A stretch of 51,154 nt of DNA from the NCBI RefSeq assembly GCF_010686655.1, contig NZ_JAAGVY010000037.1:1-51154 (forward strand), in the 5' to 3' direction. The position numbers and the translations under genes are program-made. How positions within the stretch are numbered: position 1 is the first letter of the stretch; each line of letters opens with the position of its first letter. Below, in pieces: positions 19,959-29,029 of this stretch. Source of the DNA: Cryomorpha ignava (lineage in GTDB: Bacteria > Bacteroidota > Bacteroidia > Flavobacteriales_D > Cryomorphaceae). Under the pieces are notes generated by a model, which did no database searches, was not told the origin of the DNA, and saw only the letters and a list, made by a program, of their open reading frames with translations.

Positions 19959-21816
19959 ATTTACTGAATTCTGAATTCTTGCTCTTGAATTCGGGAACGA
20001 TCTCTTTCAACTTCTGAACCAGCTTGTCGTTGTTTTGTTCTTCAAAGAGTTTTATCAAACCGGAAATTGCGAGCGTAACTTCTTCCAAATCGTAAGGTCT
20101 TATCTTGGCAATTTTAATCTGTGGATGATGCGTTTGTAGCGTATTTTCTTCCGAATTGAGTAATTCTTCGTAGAGCTTTTCACCCGGCCGCATTCCGGTA
20201 AATTTTATGTCGATGTCTTTGCCGATTTCAAGCCCGCTCAATTTTATCATTTGTGTAGCCAGATCTATTATCTTGACTGATTCGCCCATATCAAACACAA
20301 ATATCTCACCGCCCGCACCAAGTGCTCCCGCTTCTAATACCAGCTGACAAGCTTCGGGAATGGTCATAAAATAACGGGTTACTTCTGGATCGGTAACTGT
20401 TACAGGCCCTCCGGCTTCAATCTGCCGTTTAAATAGCGGAATTACAGATCCATTGCTACCAAGCACATTGCCAAAACGGGTAGTGATAAATTTCGTTTTT
20501 GAACCGGCATTATTTGATTGCGCATAAATCTCGGCAACTCGTTTGGTTGTACCCATCACATTTGTAGGATTCACCGCTTTATCGGTAGAAATGAGCACAA
20601 AAGTTTCTACGCCGTTTTCGATACTTAAATCTACGAGGGTTTTGGTTCCCAATACATTAGTCAATACCGCTTCGCTGGGGTTTAACTCCATGAGTGGCAC
20701 GTGTTTATACGCTGCCGCGTGATATACCACTTCGGGCTTAAGTTTCAAAAACAGGTTTTTCATCCGCTCAAAGCGGCGAATATCTCCAATTACAACTTCT
20801 AGTGATACCTCCGGAAACATACGGTTTATTTCAATCTCCAGTTCGTAAATTGGCGATTCAGCCTGGTCTAAAGCAATTATTTTTTTGGGATGGTAATTCG
20901 CAATTTGTCGCACTAGCCCGCTCCCAATTGACCCCGCAGCACCCGAAACAAGAATTGTTTTTCCGGTGAGCTGATTATCTACTTTTCCATCATCGAGTTT
21001 AATTACATTTCGCCCCAGCAAATCTTCAATCCGTACATCCTTAATTTGTTTAAAGCTAAGCTCCCCGTTTATCCAGCTATCGGCAGCCGGTACGTTAAGC
21101 ACCCGTGTTTGGTGTTGCAGAGCTGTCTCTATAACACGGCGTTTATTTGAAGCATCAGGTCTTTGAATCGAAATAATCAGTTTAGAAACAGGCTGTTTTT
21201 CCAATAATCTCCCCAGTTCATTTGCCTGATAAATAGGTTTGCCTTCCAGACGTTTTCCGCGTTTCTTCTGGTCATCATCTATAAATGCAATCACGTTGTA
21301 ATTTATTCCTGCATCTCTATCAAGGGTTCGCTTGGTAATTACTCCCGCCTCTCCGGCTCCATAAATTATTACGCTTTCTCTTTCAGAGCGTGGGTTTTTA
21401 AGCTCGATGTAGAGCATCTTCACAGCAATTCTAAATGAAATAAGGAGCGCTGCAGATATTATGAAATCGAGAATGATGATAGTGTACGGTAAAAAGAACC
21501 TTCCATCCCACAAATAATATTTAAGCGGGTTGAAACAAGCCATAATAATGCTGCCAATAGCAAGCACTTTGAGCACACGCATAGAATCTTGCGTACCCGT
21601 AAAGCGGATAATTCCGGCATAGGTCTTTCCCAAAATAAAAGAGAGAATCCGAATGATCATATAGATCGGAAACGCAAAAATTAATGGGCCTACTTCTGCG
21701 CTGGGTATCGTAAATTCAAATCGCAACATATACGCTGCAAAGAGCGAAATGCAAACGATAAGCGTATCGATTAAAAAAATTATCCAGCGCGGAACATTTT
21801 GATTCGGAAATATCAT
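19948..21816 (-). CDS. membrane nucleoside-diphosphate-sugar epimerase/dehydratase (CapD/WbpM-like)
   Basis: 622 residues. Four hydrophobic segments (about residues 11-30, 44-62, 83-95, 111-135) precede two Rossmann domains: GAGEAG at 153-158 and GAAGSIG at 292-298. The second is a short-chain dehydrogenase-type 4,6-dehydratase with STDKAVNPTN and MGTTK (421-425), where Met replaces the usual catalytic Tyr, as in the WbpM/FlmA class. It most likely makes a UDP-4-keto-6-deoxy-hexosamine for capsule, O-antigen or glycoprotein sugars at the inner membrane face. No other polysaccharide genes are nearby. Confidence 0.92.
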   Translation of the reverse strand: MIFPNQNVPRWIIFLIDTLIVCISLFAAYMLRFEFTIPSAEVGPLIFAFPIYMIIRILSFILGKTYAGIIRFTGTQDSMRVLKVLAIGSIIMACFNPLKYYLWDGRFFLPYTIIILDFIISAALLISFRIAVKMLYIELKNPRSERESVIIYGAGEAGVITKRTLDRDAGINYNVIAFIDDDQKKRGKRLEGKPIYQANELGRLLEKQPVSKLIISIQRPDASNKRRVIETALQHQTRVLNVPAADSWINGELSFKQIKDVRIEDLLGRNVIKLDDGKVDNQLTGKTILVSGAAGSIGSGLVRQIANYHPKKIIALDQAESPIYELEIEINRMFPEVSLEVVIGDIRRFERMKNLFLKLKPEVVYHAAAYKHVPLMELNPSEAVLTNVLGTKTLVDLSIENGVETFVLISTDKAVNPTNVMGTTKRVAEIYAQSNNAGSKTKFITTRFGNVLGSNGSVIPLFKRQIEAGGPVTVTDPEVTRYFMTIPEACQLVLEAGALGAGGEIFVFDMGESVKIIDLATQMIKLSGLEIGKDIDIKFTGMRPGEKLYEELLNSEENTLQTHHPQIKIAKIRPYDLEEVTLAISGLIKLFEEQNNDKLVQKLKEIVPEFKSKNSEFSKFDA

Positions 21817-21871
21817 ACTCTAAGCGGTGATCGCGTCAAATATACAATAATTCATTGCCGGTGCGATTTCC

Positions 21872-21900
21872 TTAATTCCCGCTTTAAAATGTTACTTTTG
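21872..21900 (+). promoter_or_regulatory. promoter of the gcvT operon
   Basis: TACTTTTG at 21893-21900 matches the Bacteroidota -7 element TAnnTTTG. The upstream triplet is TTA at 21872-21874, 18 nt away, a near match to TTG. Transcription would begin about 15 nt before the gcvT ATG. Confidence 0.6.
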
Positions 21901-21919
21901 CGCCCCAAATACATCTACA

Positions 21920-23005
21920 ATGAAAAAAACAGCTCTATACGATAAACACGTGGCTCTCGGTGCTAAAATGGTTCCTTTTGCCGGTTATGAAATGCCCGTT
22001 CAATATACGGGGGTTAAAGAAGAACACTTAATAGTTAGAAACGGCGTGGGTATGTTTGACGTGTCGCACATGGGCGAGTTTTATGTAAAGGGCGATAAAG
22101 CTTTAGCACTTTTGCAAAAAGTTACTACAAATGATGTTTCGAAATTGATTCCCGGAAAAATTCAATATAGCTGCCTGCCAAATGGGAAAGGTGGAATTGT
22201 AGATGATTTATTGGTTTACTGCATTTCCGAAAAGGAATACCTGCTTGTGGTAAACGCCTCGAATATTGAAAAAGACTGGAATTGGATTAAGAGCCAAAAC
22301 GATATGGGTGCTGAAATGGTAAATGAAAGTGATTCTATTTCGCTTTTTGCCATTCAGGGGCCAAAAACGAATGATGCTTTGCAAAGCCTAACCGATGTGG
22401 TTCTTTCTGAAATGGGATATTACACATTCAGCATCGGAAAATTTGCCGGAGTTGAGAATGTAATTATCTCTGCCACAGGTTATACCGGTTCAGGAGGGTT
22501 TGAAATCTACGTGAAAAATAAAGATGCTGAAAAGGTTTGGGACGCCATTATTGAAGCAGGCGCTAAACTTGATTTAAAGCCAATAGGCCTTGCAGCTCGC
22601 GATACTTTGCGTCTGGAAATGGGTTTTTGCCTTTACGGAAATGATATTGACGACACTACTTCGCCGATAGAAGCTGGTTTGGGATGGATTACAAAATTTA
22701 CCAAAGATTTTATTGATAATGATCTTTTGCTTTCGCAGAAAGAGAATGGTACAGATCGCAAACTTGTTGGTTTCACCATGATAGATCGCGGCATTCCCCG
22801 TAAGGATTACCGCATTTTAGATGCCGATGGAAATGAAATGGGTGTGGTAACATCAGGCACCCAAAGTCCTTCTCTCGATAAAGCTATTGGGATGGGTTAT
22901 GTGAAAGCTGAACAAAAAGCATCCGGAACTGAAATTTTCATTGAAATTAGAAATAAATCTCTGAAAGCTGAAATTACTAAGCTTCCTTTTTACAAAGCGG
23001 ATTGA
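21920..23005 (+). CDS. gcvT: aminomethyltransferase (glycine cleavage T protein)
   Basis: 361 residues, normal length. The T protein takes the aminomethyl group from the H protein and, with tetrahydrofolate, yields methylene-THF and ammonia. Family signatures visible: [25 protein letters not shown] (Asp essential for folate chemistry), [15 protein letters not shown] and the late [13 protein letters not shown]. The C-terminal beta-barrel contains DRGIPRKDY and [19 protein letters not shown]. It leads a five-gene plus-strand operon; its TGA shares a base with the ATG of comB. Confidence 0.96.
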   Translation: MKKTALYDKHVALGAKMVPFAGYEMPVQYTGVKEEHLIVRNGVGMFDVSHMGEFYVKGDKALALLQKVTTNDVSKLIPGKIQYSCLPNGKGGIVDDLLVYCISEKEYLLVVNASNIEKDWNWIKSQNDMGAEMVNESDSISLFAIQGPKTNDALQSLTDVVLSEMGYYTFSIGKFAGVENVIISATGYTGSGGFEIYVKNKDAEKVWDAIIEAGAKLDLKPIGLAARDTLRLEMGFCLYGNDIDDTTSPIEAGLGWITKFTKDFIDNDLLLSQKENGTDRKLVGFTMIDRGIPRKDYRILDADGNEMGVVTSGTQSPSLDKAIGMGYVKAEQKASGTEIFIEIRNKSLKAEITKLPFYKAD

Positions 23006-23739
23006 TGGCAGAAGAAAAACGAAAATTCAGAGTAGAAGTTTGTTTCTCGCCCGACGAGTTTGATCTTTACAAACAGGAGTATTCAGTTGTGGTGGCTATT
23101 GATGTATTGCGCGCAACAACAGCTATTTGCACTGCTTTTGAGCATGGTGCCGAAAAGGTTATTCCGGTAAGCACTGTCGCCGAAGCTCTAGTTTATAAAA
23201 ACAAGGGCTATATGGCTGGCGCCGAGCGAAACGGGAAAATTGTTGAAGGTTTTGAATTTGGTAATTCCCCATTCAGCTATATGGGCGAAGCAATAAAAGG
23301 AAAAACACTTGTATTGACTACCACTAATGGTACGAGAGCCATTAATATTGCCGCGGCCACGCATAAAGTAATTATTGGCGCATTGGTAAATCTCGATGCC
23401 GTAATAGCCTATTTAATAGATCAGCCCGACGATGTGTTGCTTCTGGCTTCAGGTTGGCAGGGCAAGTTTAACCTCGAAGACAGCATTTGCGCAGGCGCGA
23501 TTACCGAAGCACTTCTTGAAAGCGGAAAATACATGAGCGACGAAGATTCTACAATCGCCTCCTTGTTTCTGTTTAAAGAAGCTCGGGTTAATTATTTCGG
23601 TTTTCTTAAGGCTTCATCGCATCGCCGAAGATTAAGAAACCTGAATTTGAACGAAGACATTAAATATTGCCTAACTCCAAACCAAACACGGGTAATACCT
23701 GTTTACAAAGACGGGGCGTTGGTAAAAATGGAATTATGA
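23005..23739 (+). CDS. comB: 2-phosphosulfolactate phosphatase family protein
   Basis: About 244 residues. ComB removes phosphate from 2-phosphosulfolactate in the archaeal coenzyme M pathway, but many bacteria carry a homologue without that pathway. Visible signatures: VVVAIDVLRATTAICTAFEH near the N-terminus, GAERNGKIVEGFEFGNSP, LTTTNGTRAI and ASGWQGKFNLEDSICAGAI. A TTG lies one codon upstream, but the ATG at 23005, overlapping the gcvT stop (TGATG), is the better start. The downstream yggS start overlaps its stop by 4 nt. Physiological role in this organism unknown. Confidence 0.9.
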   Translation: MAEEKRKFRVEVCFSPDEFDLYKQEYSVVVAIDVLRATTAICTAFEHGAEKVIPVSTVAEALVYKNKGYMAGAERNGKIVEGFEFGNSPFSYMGEAIKGKTLVLTTTNGTRAINIAAATHKVIIGALVNLDAVIAYLIDQPDDVLLLASGWQGKFNLEDSICAGAITEALLESGKYMSDEDSTIASLFLFKEARVNYFGFLKASSHRRRLRNLNLNEDIKYCLTPNQTRVIPVYKDGALVKMEL

Positions 23740-24395
23740 GCATTTCAGAAAATCTGAAACATATTAAGTCGCAATTGGGAGAAGGTGTTACGCTTGTCGC
23801 AGTGTCCAAATACAGCACTAATGAAGAAATTCAGGAAGCGTACGATGCCGGCCACCGCGATTTTGGTGAAAATAAAGCCCAGGATTTGGAGGTCAAAAAA
23901 GACAAATTACCTAATGATATTCGCTGGCATTTTATAGGGCACTTGCAAAGAAATAAGGCAAAGTATATTACCGATTTCATTCACCTCGTCCACGCTGTAG
24001 ATTCCTTTAAGCTGCTGCGCGAAATTAATAAGCAGGCAAAAAAATCAAATCGCACTATACCTTGTTTGTTGCAAATGCACATTGCTGCCGAAGATACCAA
24101 ATTTGGAATGGATGAGAGCGAAATAGAAAATCTTATCGCCGATCCTAAACTTACTGAATTACAAAATGTTAAAGTGGTTGGCCTTATGGGAATGGCAACA
24201 AATACAGACGATTCCGCTAAAGTGAACTCAGAGTTTAAGCAATTAAAAAACCTCTTTGAAAAACTTAAGGCGGCTACCCTTCCGGGAAATGTGAATATGG
24301 AAAAGCTTAGCATGGGCATGAGCCAGGATTATGAAATAGCTTTGGAAAATGGTTCTACGATGGTGCGAGTAGGTACTGCAGTTTTTAAATCTTAA
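23736..24395 (+). CDS. PLP-binding homeostasis protein, YggS/PROSC family
   Basis: 219 residues with the family's alanine-racemase-like TIM barrel. The PLP lysine is in LVAVSKY (Lys25), and the next signature is FGENKAQD. Then come WHFIGHLQRNKAK, GMDESE, and LSMGMSQDYEIALENGSTMV with the phosphate-binding GMS and VRVG turn. These proteins buffer pyridoxal phosphate and affect amino and keto acid balance. The frame is open further upstream, but the ATG at 23736 overlaps the comB TGA in an ATGA junction and gives the normal length. Confidence 0.94.
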   Translation: MSISENLKHIKSQLGEGVTLVAVSKYSTNEEIQEAYDAGHRDFGENKAQDLEVKKDKLPNDIRWHFIGHLQRNKAKYITDFIHLVHAVDSFKLLREINKQAKKSNRTIPCLLQMHIAAEDTKFGMDESEIENLIADPKLTELQNVKVVGLMGMATNTDDSAKVNSEFKQLKNLFEKLKAATLPGNVNMEKLSMGMSQDYEIALENGSTMVRVGTAVFKS

Positions 24396-24401
24396 GAGAA
24401 A

Positions 24402-24935
24402 ATGACAAAAACGAATTCAAAAAGATCGGAGACATTACTTACCGATCTATTTTCAACAAGAAGCGAAACCGTTAGGAATGTGCTTGAGAAAATACCCTCT
24501 CAGGGAAATGCGCAAATGGTCATTCCTTTGCTCAAAACATACAAATCGTGGGAAAGCGAAGAAGATATCCAAAACAAAATTGCCCATATCCTGGGCGAGT
24601 TAAAAACAGAATCGGCTATTCCCGAGCTTATCGAAGCACTGGAAGATCCGGAATTTGATAACGAACGCGCCTTGATCGTGAGCACATTTTGGCATGCCGG
24701 TTTGTATCCACTTAGCGATATAGATGTATTGATAAGACACGCTATTCGGGGTGACTTTTTCGTTACACTCGAAGTGCTTACTGTTATTGAGAATATTGAG
24801 GCCCAGATAGATAGTCAATTGCTTCAGGATGCAATATTCGATATAGATGAATTTTTGGATGAGCATCCTGACGTGCCTCATGCCGAATTATTAAACCAAC
24901 TAAAAGAAGTAATCACCAGATTTTATAATCAATGA
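24402..24935 (+). CDS. HEAT-repeat protein
   Basis: 177 residues, all helical, with repeats such as NKIAHILGELKTESAIPELIEALEDP that match the HEAT/PBS-lyase type. The acidic C-terminal part (DIDEFLDEHPDVPHAEL) may form a final helix pair. Such proteins are scaffolds without enzyme activity. It lies 6 nt after yggS and its stop overlaps the lipoprotein start by 4 nt, so it is part of the gcvT operon. Binding partner unknown. Confidence 0.75.
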   Translation: MTKTNSKRSETLLTDLFSTRSETVRNVLEKIPSQGNAQMVIPLLKTYKSWESEEDIQNKIAHILGELKTESAIPELIEALEDPEFDNERALIVSTFWHAGLYPLSDIDVLIRHAIRGDFFVTLEVLTVIENIEAQIDSQLLQDAIFDIDEFLDEHPDVPHAELLNQLKEVITRFYNQ

Positions 24936-25747
24936 GAACAGCAATAGCACAATCTTTCATAGCCATATTATTCATTGCTACTTTGGCAAGTTGCGATAGT
25001 AACTCTGCCACACAAGAAGGCAATTCAGATAATTCTACTGACACGAGTTCTACCGCTGCTATGTCTCCAATTAAAATGGAGGTAAAAAAGTACAGTGACC
25101 GTGAGGAAGGATGCAAAACAGATGATTGCACCTATATTGAATTGCAGATTCCGGCTATAGATGGTGGAGACGCCGCTGCCATGAAAAATATAAACACCTA
25201 TATAGATGGTGTTTACAGAGAAGCAGTAAAAGCACGCTTGGCAGAGCCAATGGGCAATACAACAATCGCGGCTATGTGCGCCGCTTTTATAGAAGGCTAT
25301 AAGTTGTTTCTAATGGAATTTCCCGACAGCGAGCAGAAGTGGTATTTAGAAATTGATGGAAGTAAGAGTATCGTTGGCGCCGATTACTTTACGGTGGTAG
25401 TAAATCACGAAGAGTATTTAGGCGGAGCTCATTCGGCAGCTTTTACACAGCTCAATTCTTTTGATCTCTCGAATGGTAACATGATAGATATTACCGAAAA
25501 GTATGGCGCCGGCAAACTCCTGACACTAGCCGAAGCTAAATTTCGCGAAATGAATAAACTAGACTCAAAAGCCGATTTAAACGATGCCGGGTTTATGTTT
25601 AAAGAGGGGAAATTTGCACTTCCCGAAAATATGGGACTTACAAAAGAAGGCGTTTTAATGGTTTACAACAGCTACGAAGTTGCCTCTTATGCACAGGGCG
25701 AAACCCGCTTTACAATTCCGTATAGTGCACTAAATGGCGATTTGTAA
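24932..25747 (+). CDS. lipoprotein with DUF4163/DUF3298 (RsiV-like) domains
   Basis: 271 residues. A signal peptide with lipobox LASC (Cys at about residue 20) predicts attachment to the membrane surface. After a Ser/Thr-rich linker, the mature domain has the DUF4163 pattern (YIELQIPAIDGGDAAAMKNI, CTY...) and the DUF3298 C-terminus (NHEEYLGGAHSAAFTQLNSF, then FTIPYSALNG). The same pair is found in the anti-sigma factor RsiV, which senses lysozyme, but there is no anti-sigma region here. It ends the gcvT operon. Confidence 0.82.
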   Translation: MRTAIAQSFIAILFIATLASCDSNSATQEGNSDNSTDTSSTAAMSPIKMEVKKYSDREEGCKTDDCTYIELQIPAIDGGDAAAMKNINTYIDGVYREAVKARLAEPMGNTTIAAMCAAFIEGYKLFLMEFPDSEQKWYLEIDGSKSIVGADYFTVVVNHEEYLGGAHSAAFTQLNSFDLSNGNMIDITEKYGAGKLLTLAEAKFREMNKLDSKADLNDAGFMFKEGKFALPENMGLTKEGVLMVYNSYEVASYAQGETRFTIPYSALNGDL

Positions 25748-25819
25748 GATTTATTTGTCGGTAAATGAAACCGCTAAATTGAAACCTGTTTTTTATTAAA
25801 GTTCATTTTGCATTTACAA

Positions 25820-25849
25820 TTGATTTTGGTGTTAAAAGTATTATCTTTG
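25820..25849 (+). promoter_or_regulatory. near-consensus promoter of the structured RNA gene
   Basis: TTG at 25820-25822, 19 nt, then TATCTTTG at 25842-25849: an exact match to the Bacteroidota TTG / TAnnTTTG arrangement. No start codon with a fitting frame follows; the structured transcript begins about 5 nt later. Confidence 0.75.
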
Positions 25850-25854
25850 CGCAC

Positions 25855-26029
25855 CTGAAATTCTCACATTTTTAGAGCAGCAAACAAGTCGATACGTTGA
25901 ACGGTATCAGGGTGCTGTTTTGAGTAAATTTTAGGTTAAACAAATAGATCGTTGCCCGAGCTTACTAAGCGGGTCACAAAGAATAATAAATCCCCCGGGC
26001 AGTAGATGCCTCGGGGGATTTGCCTTTTC
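25855..26029 (+). ncRNA. structured RNA of about 175 nt, candidate 6S RNA (6S-Flavo type)
   Basis: A consensus promoter upstream and a strong terminator enclose about 175 nt without a reading frame. The 5' two thirds fold as one long interrupted rod: AAATT with AATTT, CTCA with TGAG, an asymmetric open bubble, CAGCA with TGCTG, then GATAC with GTATC as the tip. This rod with an internal bubble is how 6S RNA mimics an open promoter to hold RNA polymerase. A second hairpin follows (CCC, GCTT, act, AAGC, GGG). Length and shape suit 6S, but I cannot compare with the family model, so another RNA class is possible. Confidence 0.55.
25988..26029 (+). terminator. intrinsic terminator of the structured RNA
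   Basis: AAATCCCCCG (25988-25997) pairs perfectly with CGGGGGATTT (26012-26021). Inside the loop GGC can pair with GCC. A CCTTTT run follows. It also separates the RNA from the convergent gene ending at 26052. Confidence 0.85.
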
Positions 26030-26051
26030 AGACATGTTTAAAGGGTACTTT

Positions 26052-26684
26052 TTATGCGGCCATAATTTCAATCATTTCACCAGGCTCGCTTACGCCTTTG
26101 GCACCAACTGCCAAAATGCGAATTCTATATATCTTTCCGGGAATAAGCGCGTTTAAAAAACATCCGCTCCGTGTTGAAAACAAGGTTTCCCAATCCGTTT
26201 TTTTAGCCGGCTTTTTGGCTGTGAATTGTACCAGATAGTTTCTGCTGTTTTTTACCGGTTTCCAATTCAGTTTCAATTCACCACTTTTTTCAGTTCTTTT
26301 TATTTTTAAGCCTTCCGGCGATTCTAGTTCCGAAGGGGTATTATTTCTTTTTCTCAATTCAAAACCTGCTGAAACAATCAGTTCATCACACCCATTTGAT
26401 TCGTGATTAACGTATGCCGCCGCTTTTCGAATTATCGAATCTAATTGCTTTTCGCATAAATTACGTGCTCCAATTGCACGCTTATCGCCAAATGCTGCCA
26501 TTTCTATTGCCTGTATTAGCGAGTTTCTCGATTTAATTAAATCACGAATCAATGCTTTGTGTTTTTTAAATTCAGTAACAGATTTCAATCCAGATTCGAT
26601 TCTTTTTGCCATCTCAACCTTCTCTTCACAGTTTAAGTCTCTCAGTCCAATTTTAATCTTACTCATAAATTTTTGCGTTATCAC
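26052..26684 (-). CDS. hypothetical protein with a fibronectin type III-like domain
   Basis: 210 residues without a signal peptide. The N-terminal half is helical and basic (residues 1-105, with ALIRDLIKSRNSLIQAIEMA). The C-terminal half (about 120-210) has fibronectin III features: LKLNWKPVKNSRNYLVQFTA (the conserved Trp and Tyr) and IPGKIYRIRILAVGAKG. This layout recurs in Bacteroidota proteins with no known function. It stands alone, and its promoter must lie in the 449 nt upstream gap. Confidence 0.7.
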   Translation of the reverse strand: MITQKFMSKIKIGLRDLNCEEKVEMAKRIESGLKSVTEFKKHKALIRDLIKSRNSLIQAIEMAAFGDKRAIGARNLCEKQLDSIIRKAAAYVNHESNGCDELIVSAGFELRKRNNTPSELESPEGLKIKRTEKSGELKLNWKPVKNSRNYLVQFTAKKPAKKTDWETLFSTRSGCFLNALIPGKIYRIRILAVGAKGVSEPGEMIEIMAA

Positions 26685-27133
26685 AAATACGTCTGACCCT
26701 GTTACGCAAGTAAGGCTTGAAAGGTTTCAAAAGATATTTTAAATTTCTTCGATGCAAAATAGTAAGGGTCATTGGTGATTTCTAAAATACCTAATGCTCA
26801 AAAAGGAAATTCCAGAGAATAAAATCAAAATGCAGCAGCAGAAGTTCAATAAATCAGAGGGTTATATATTTGAACCTTAATAAACGTCTTTTTTGCATTA
26901 GTGAAATCTGCAACGGTCTAAAGTACCTGATCGGAGTAGGTAGGAGTGGGTCAATTTGAAATGGAATTAAATATTATTAGGAAAGACGGTTGAAATACCA
27001 GTACTTAGATACACTAAAATGAAAGGAATGCAATTTTTGCAATACCCGTTAAATTGGAGTATTTAATAAAACAGAAACTGCTTTTTTTCGTTTTAAAAAT
27101 TGAAACCAGATTCTTCAACTAAATTTCTATACT
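26685..27133. other. 449 nt without a recognised gene
   Basis: AT-rich gap between divergent genes. I see no reading frame above background, no hairpin with a T run and no clear TAnnTTTG promoter. It should contain the promoters of both neighbours. Confidence 0.5.
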
Positions 27134-27433
27134 ATGGATAAAACAATTCAACCAGTAAATTTTAATGCAAGCCAGGATTTGCTCATACATGTGGGCGAAA
27201 TATTTGACAAGCTTGATAAGTTTAACGATAAAATTGTGAGTGCTGACATTTATTTGAAATCACTCCGTGAAACTCCTACAAAAGAGAAGAAAATAGAAGT
27301 CAGATTATTTATACCCGGTAAGGATATATTTATTGAGCAGCAAGCCGATTCATTTATTTCGGCGGCTCAGCAAGCATTTGATCGACTTAAAGTAATTATT
27401 ATTAAAGACAAAGAAAAGCAGAAATCGTATTGA
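27134..27433 (+). CDS. ribosome hibernation-promoting factor-like (HPF/YfiA, RaiA family)
   Basis: 99 residues with the beta-alpha-beta-beta-beta-alpha layout of short HPF: VNFNASQDLLIHVGEIFDKL, IVSADIYLKSL, KKIEVRLFIPGKDIFIEQQA, and the final helix FISAAQQAFDRLKVIIIKDK. Such proteins bind the 30S decoding region in stationary phase and help store ribosomes as inactive dimers or monomers. There is no long C-terminal dimerisation domain. It is a single-gene unit closed by a good terminator. Confidence 0.85.
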   Translation: MDKTIQPVNFNASQDLLIHVGEIFDKLDKFNDKIVSADIYLKSLRETPTKEKKIEVRLFIPGKDIFIEQQADSFISAAQQAFDRLKVIIIKDKEKQKSY

Positions 27434-27454
27434 TTCTGCATTAATAAGGTTCAG

Positions 27455-27490
27455 AAGCCACCGTCATTTTTTGATTGGTGGCTTTTTCTT
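27455..27490 (+). terminator. intrinsic terminator after the hibernation factor
   Basis: AAGCCACC (27455-27462) pairs with GGTGGCTT (27477-27484), loop of 14 nt, followed by a T-rich run TTTTTCTTT. It separates this gene from the convergent nuclease gene. Confidence 0.8.
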
Positions 27491-27499
27491 TACTGAATC

Positions 27500-28759
27500 T
27501 TACGGCGAATTAGACTCGGTATCATCTTCTATAACAATTATCTGCTTCTCAGATTGGATGTTCATTTCTAAATTTTTGCTTCCCCTGGTTACTTTCCCAT
27601 AGGCACAAACACGTTTTGATTTCAAATCAACTTCGGGTGGGTAGCTAAAGTTTTCTGCTTCTCGAGACCAGATAGTAAGTGTAAAAACTGCGTTTGGAAA
27701 CTGCTTATCGAGATTGATAAATACATTGCCTTTTTTTGACTTATGAGTTCCCGACACGGTACCACAAACTTCTACATTTTTGTTTTTACCAACATAATCG
27801 TAAGCCTGTATAGTGTTGATCTGATGCTTGCGTAAAACGGTTGGATTAAGCGCTGCATAATCTCCTTCCAGTTCACCAACCCAGCCGGTGGTTTTCACGC
27901 CAGACTCCAGCGAGTCAATTTCCACAGGGTTGAAATTCGGAAAGAAGTCGAGCCCTGTTAGCTCCTCAATCTCATCTATAGATTTCGAGTAAAATTCCAG
28001 CGGCTTACTGCAAGCCTCATTGGGCATCAAAAAGCCGATAGCCTTTAAATTAGCCGTATCCAAAACTACTTTATAGAAGTATTTAGGAATAACCACTTTA
28101 TTGATTCCCTTTTCGATACGTGGCAAATCTTCTGTGAGAACAGGTCCGGTAACAACAAATAAGTTTACATCGTTTTGTATGGCGTATTGCCTGATACCGG
28201 CTTCGAGATTTGCCCAAGCTTCGCGATTAAACTCTGCCACTTGCGGACTCATATTTGAATAGTAATAAGACTCTGAAAGTGCTATGGGGCTCCATCTAAA
28301 ATCGGCAGACGGGGCGAGGTGACCGCGGTCGTATCCAAAGCCATCGTAAACCGTTTTCTTATTCTCGTCCAGAGATGTCACAAAGTAATCTGCTTCAACA
28401 GCAGTTCCTGTAATTACAAGCGGGTCTTGTCTAAAGTCGTTGGTGCGTGAGGTATTTCCATAAGCCACCTCGCGTGAAATGACATGAGCAACCCAACTCG
28501 CCATTTCGTACTTTTCGTGATAAGACAAAGCCATGGCGCTGTGCTGAACAATTTGGCCGGTAGTTCCGGGCCATCCCATTTTTTGGAGCCCGGCTGCAAT
28601 TTCCAGAAGCTTTAAGGAATCAACCTGTGAATTAAGTGCTACAACCGAATCCTGAAAGTTGGAAATATCCTGTTCCAGGTTGTAAATTTTTTCGCTCGTG
28701 GATTGGCTATACACCTGTAAACCAATAGAAAATACCATAAGAATGACCCATTTTTTCAT
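27500..28759 (-). CDS. secreted DNA/RNA non-specific endonuclease with C-terminal OB-like domain
   Basis: 419 residues. A signal peptide (about 1-18, ending VYSQS) is followed by a short coiled coil (IYNLEQDISNFQDSVVALNS). The nuclease domain carries the betabetaalpha-metal motif DRGH (144-147; His147 the general base) and the metal-binding Asn in SNMSPQVAEFNREAW (about 168-182). The C-terminal about 90 residues (EVCGTVSGTHKSKKGNVFIN onward) look like an OB fold. It would degrade extracellular or periplasmic nucleic acid for nutrition. There is no T9SS tail, so export beyond the periplasm is uncertain. Confidence 0.88.
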   Translation of the reverse strand: MKKWVILMVFSIGLQVYSQSTSEKIYNLEQDISNFQDSVVALNSQVDSLKLLEIAAGLQKMGWPGTTGQIVQHSAMALSYHEKYEMASWVAHVISREVAYGNTSRTNDFRQDPLVITGTAVEADYFVTSLDENKKTVYDGFGYDRGHLAPSADFRWSPIALSESYYYSNMSPQVAEFNREAWANLEAGIRQYAIQNDVNLFVVTGPVLTEDLPRIEKGINKVVIPKYFYKVVLDTANLKAIGFLMPNEACSKPLEFYSKSIDEIEELTGLDFFPNFNPVEIDSLESGVKTTGWVGELEGDYAALNPTVLRKHQINTIQAYDYVGKNKNVEVCGTVSGTHKSKKGNVFINLDKQFPNAVFTLTIWSREAENFSYPPEVDLKSKRVCAYGKVTRGSKNLEMNIQSEKQIIVIEDDTESNSP

Positions 28760-28862
28760 GTGCTAAATATAGAATCAAGGTGGTGTCTAATTTCAGTAGT
28801 CGACATAAGTTAAGAACAATTTAATTTTACTTTTTCACTAACTATCAACAAATGAAACCCCT

Positions 28863-29027
28863 TTAGTCCTTTTTTGGTTTCAGATTTCTTTTCGCTTTTT
28901 TCAGACTTTGATCCAAAAGGTATTCTATTTGACCATTTGTGCTGCGAAATTCATCAGCCGCCCACTTCTCCAACGCGTTAAAAGTGTCGGGATCAATACG
29001 AATAACAAATGACTTCTTTTTCGACAT
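28863..29027 (-). CDS. 54-residue Arc-type ribbon-helix-helix protein
   Basis: A short gene starting at 29027, only 2 nt after the SPFH stop. The product opens MSKKKSFVIRIDPDTFNALE (the ribbon strand), then KWAADEFRSTNGQIEYLLDQ (two helices) and a lysine-rich tail. This is the Arc/MetJ ribbon-helix-helix DNA-binding fold, which works as a dimer. Small size, tight spacing and a complete fold support a real gene. It is probably co-translated with the SPFH gene and may regulate it; that is inference from order. Confidence 0.85.
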   Translation of the reverse strand: MSKKKSFVIRIDPDTFNALEKWAADEFRSTNGQIEYLLDQSLKKAKRNLKPKKD

Positions 29028-29029
29028 TT

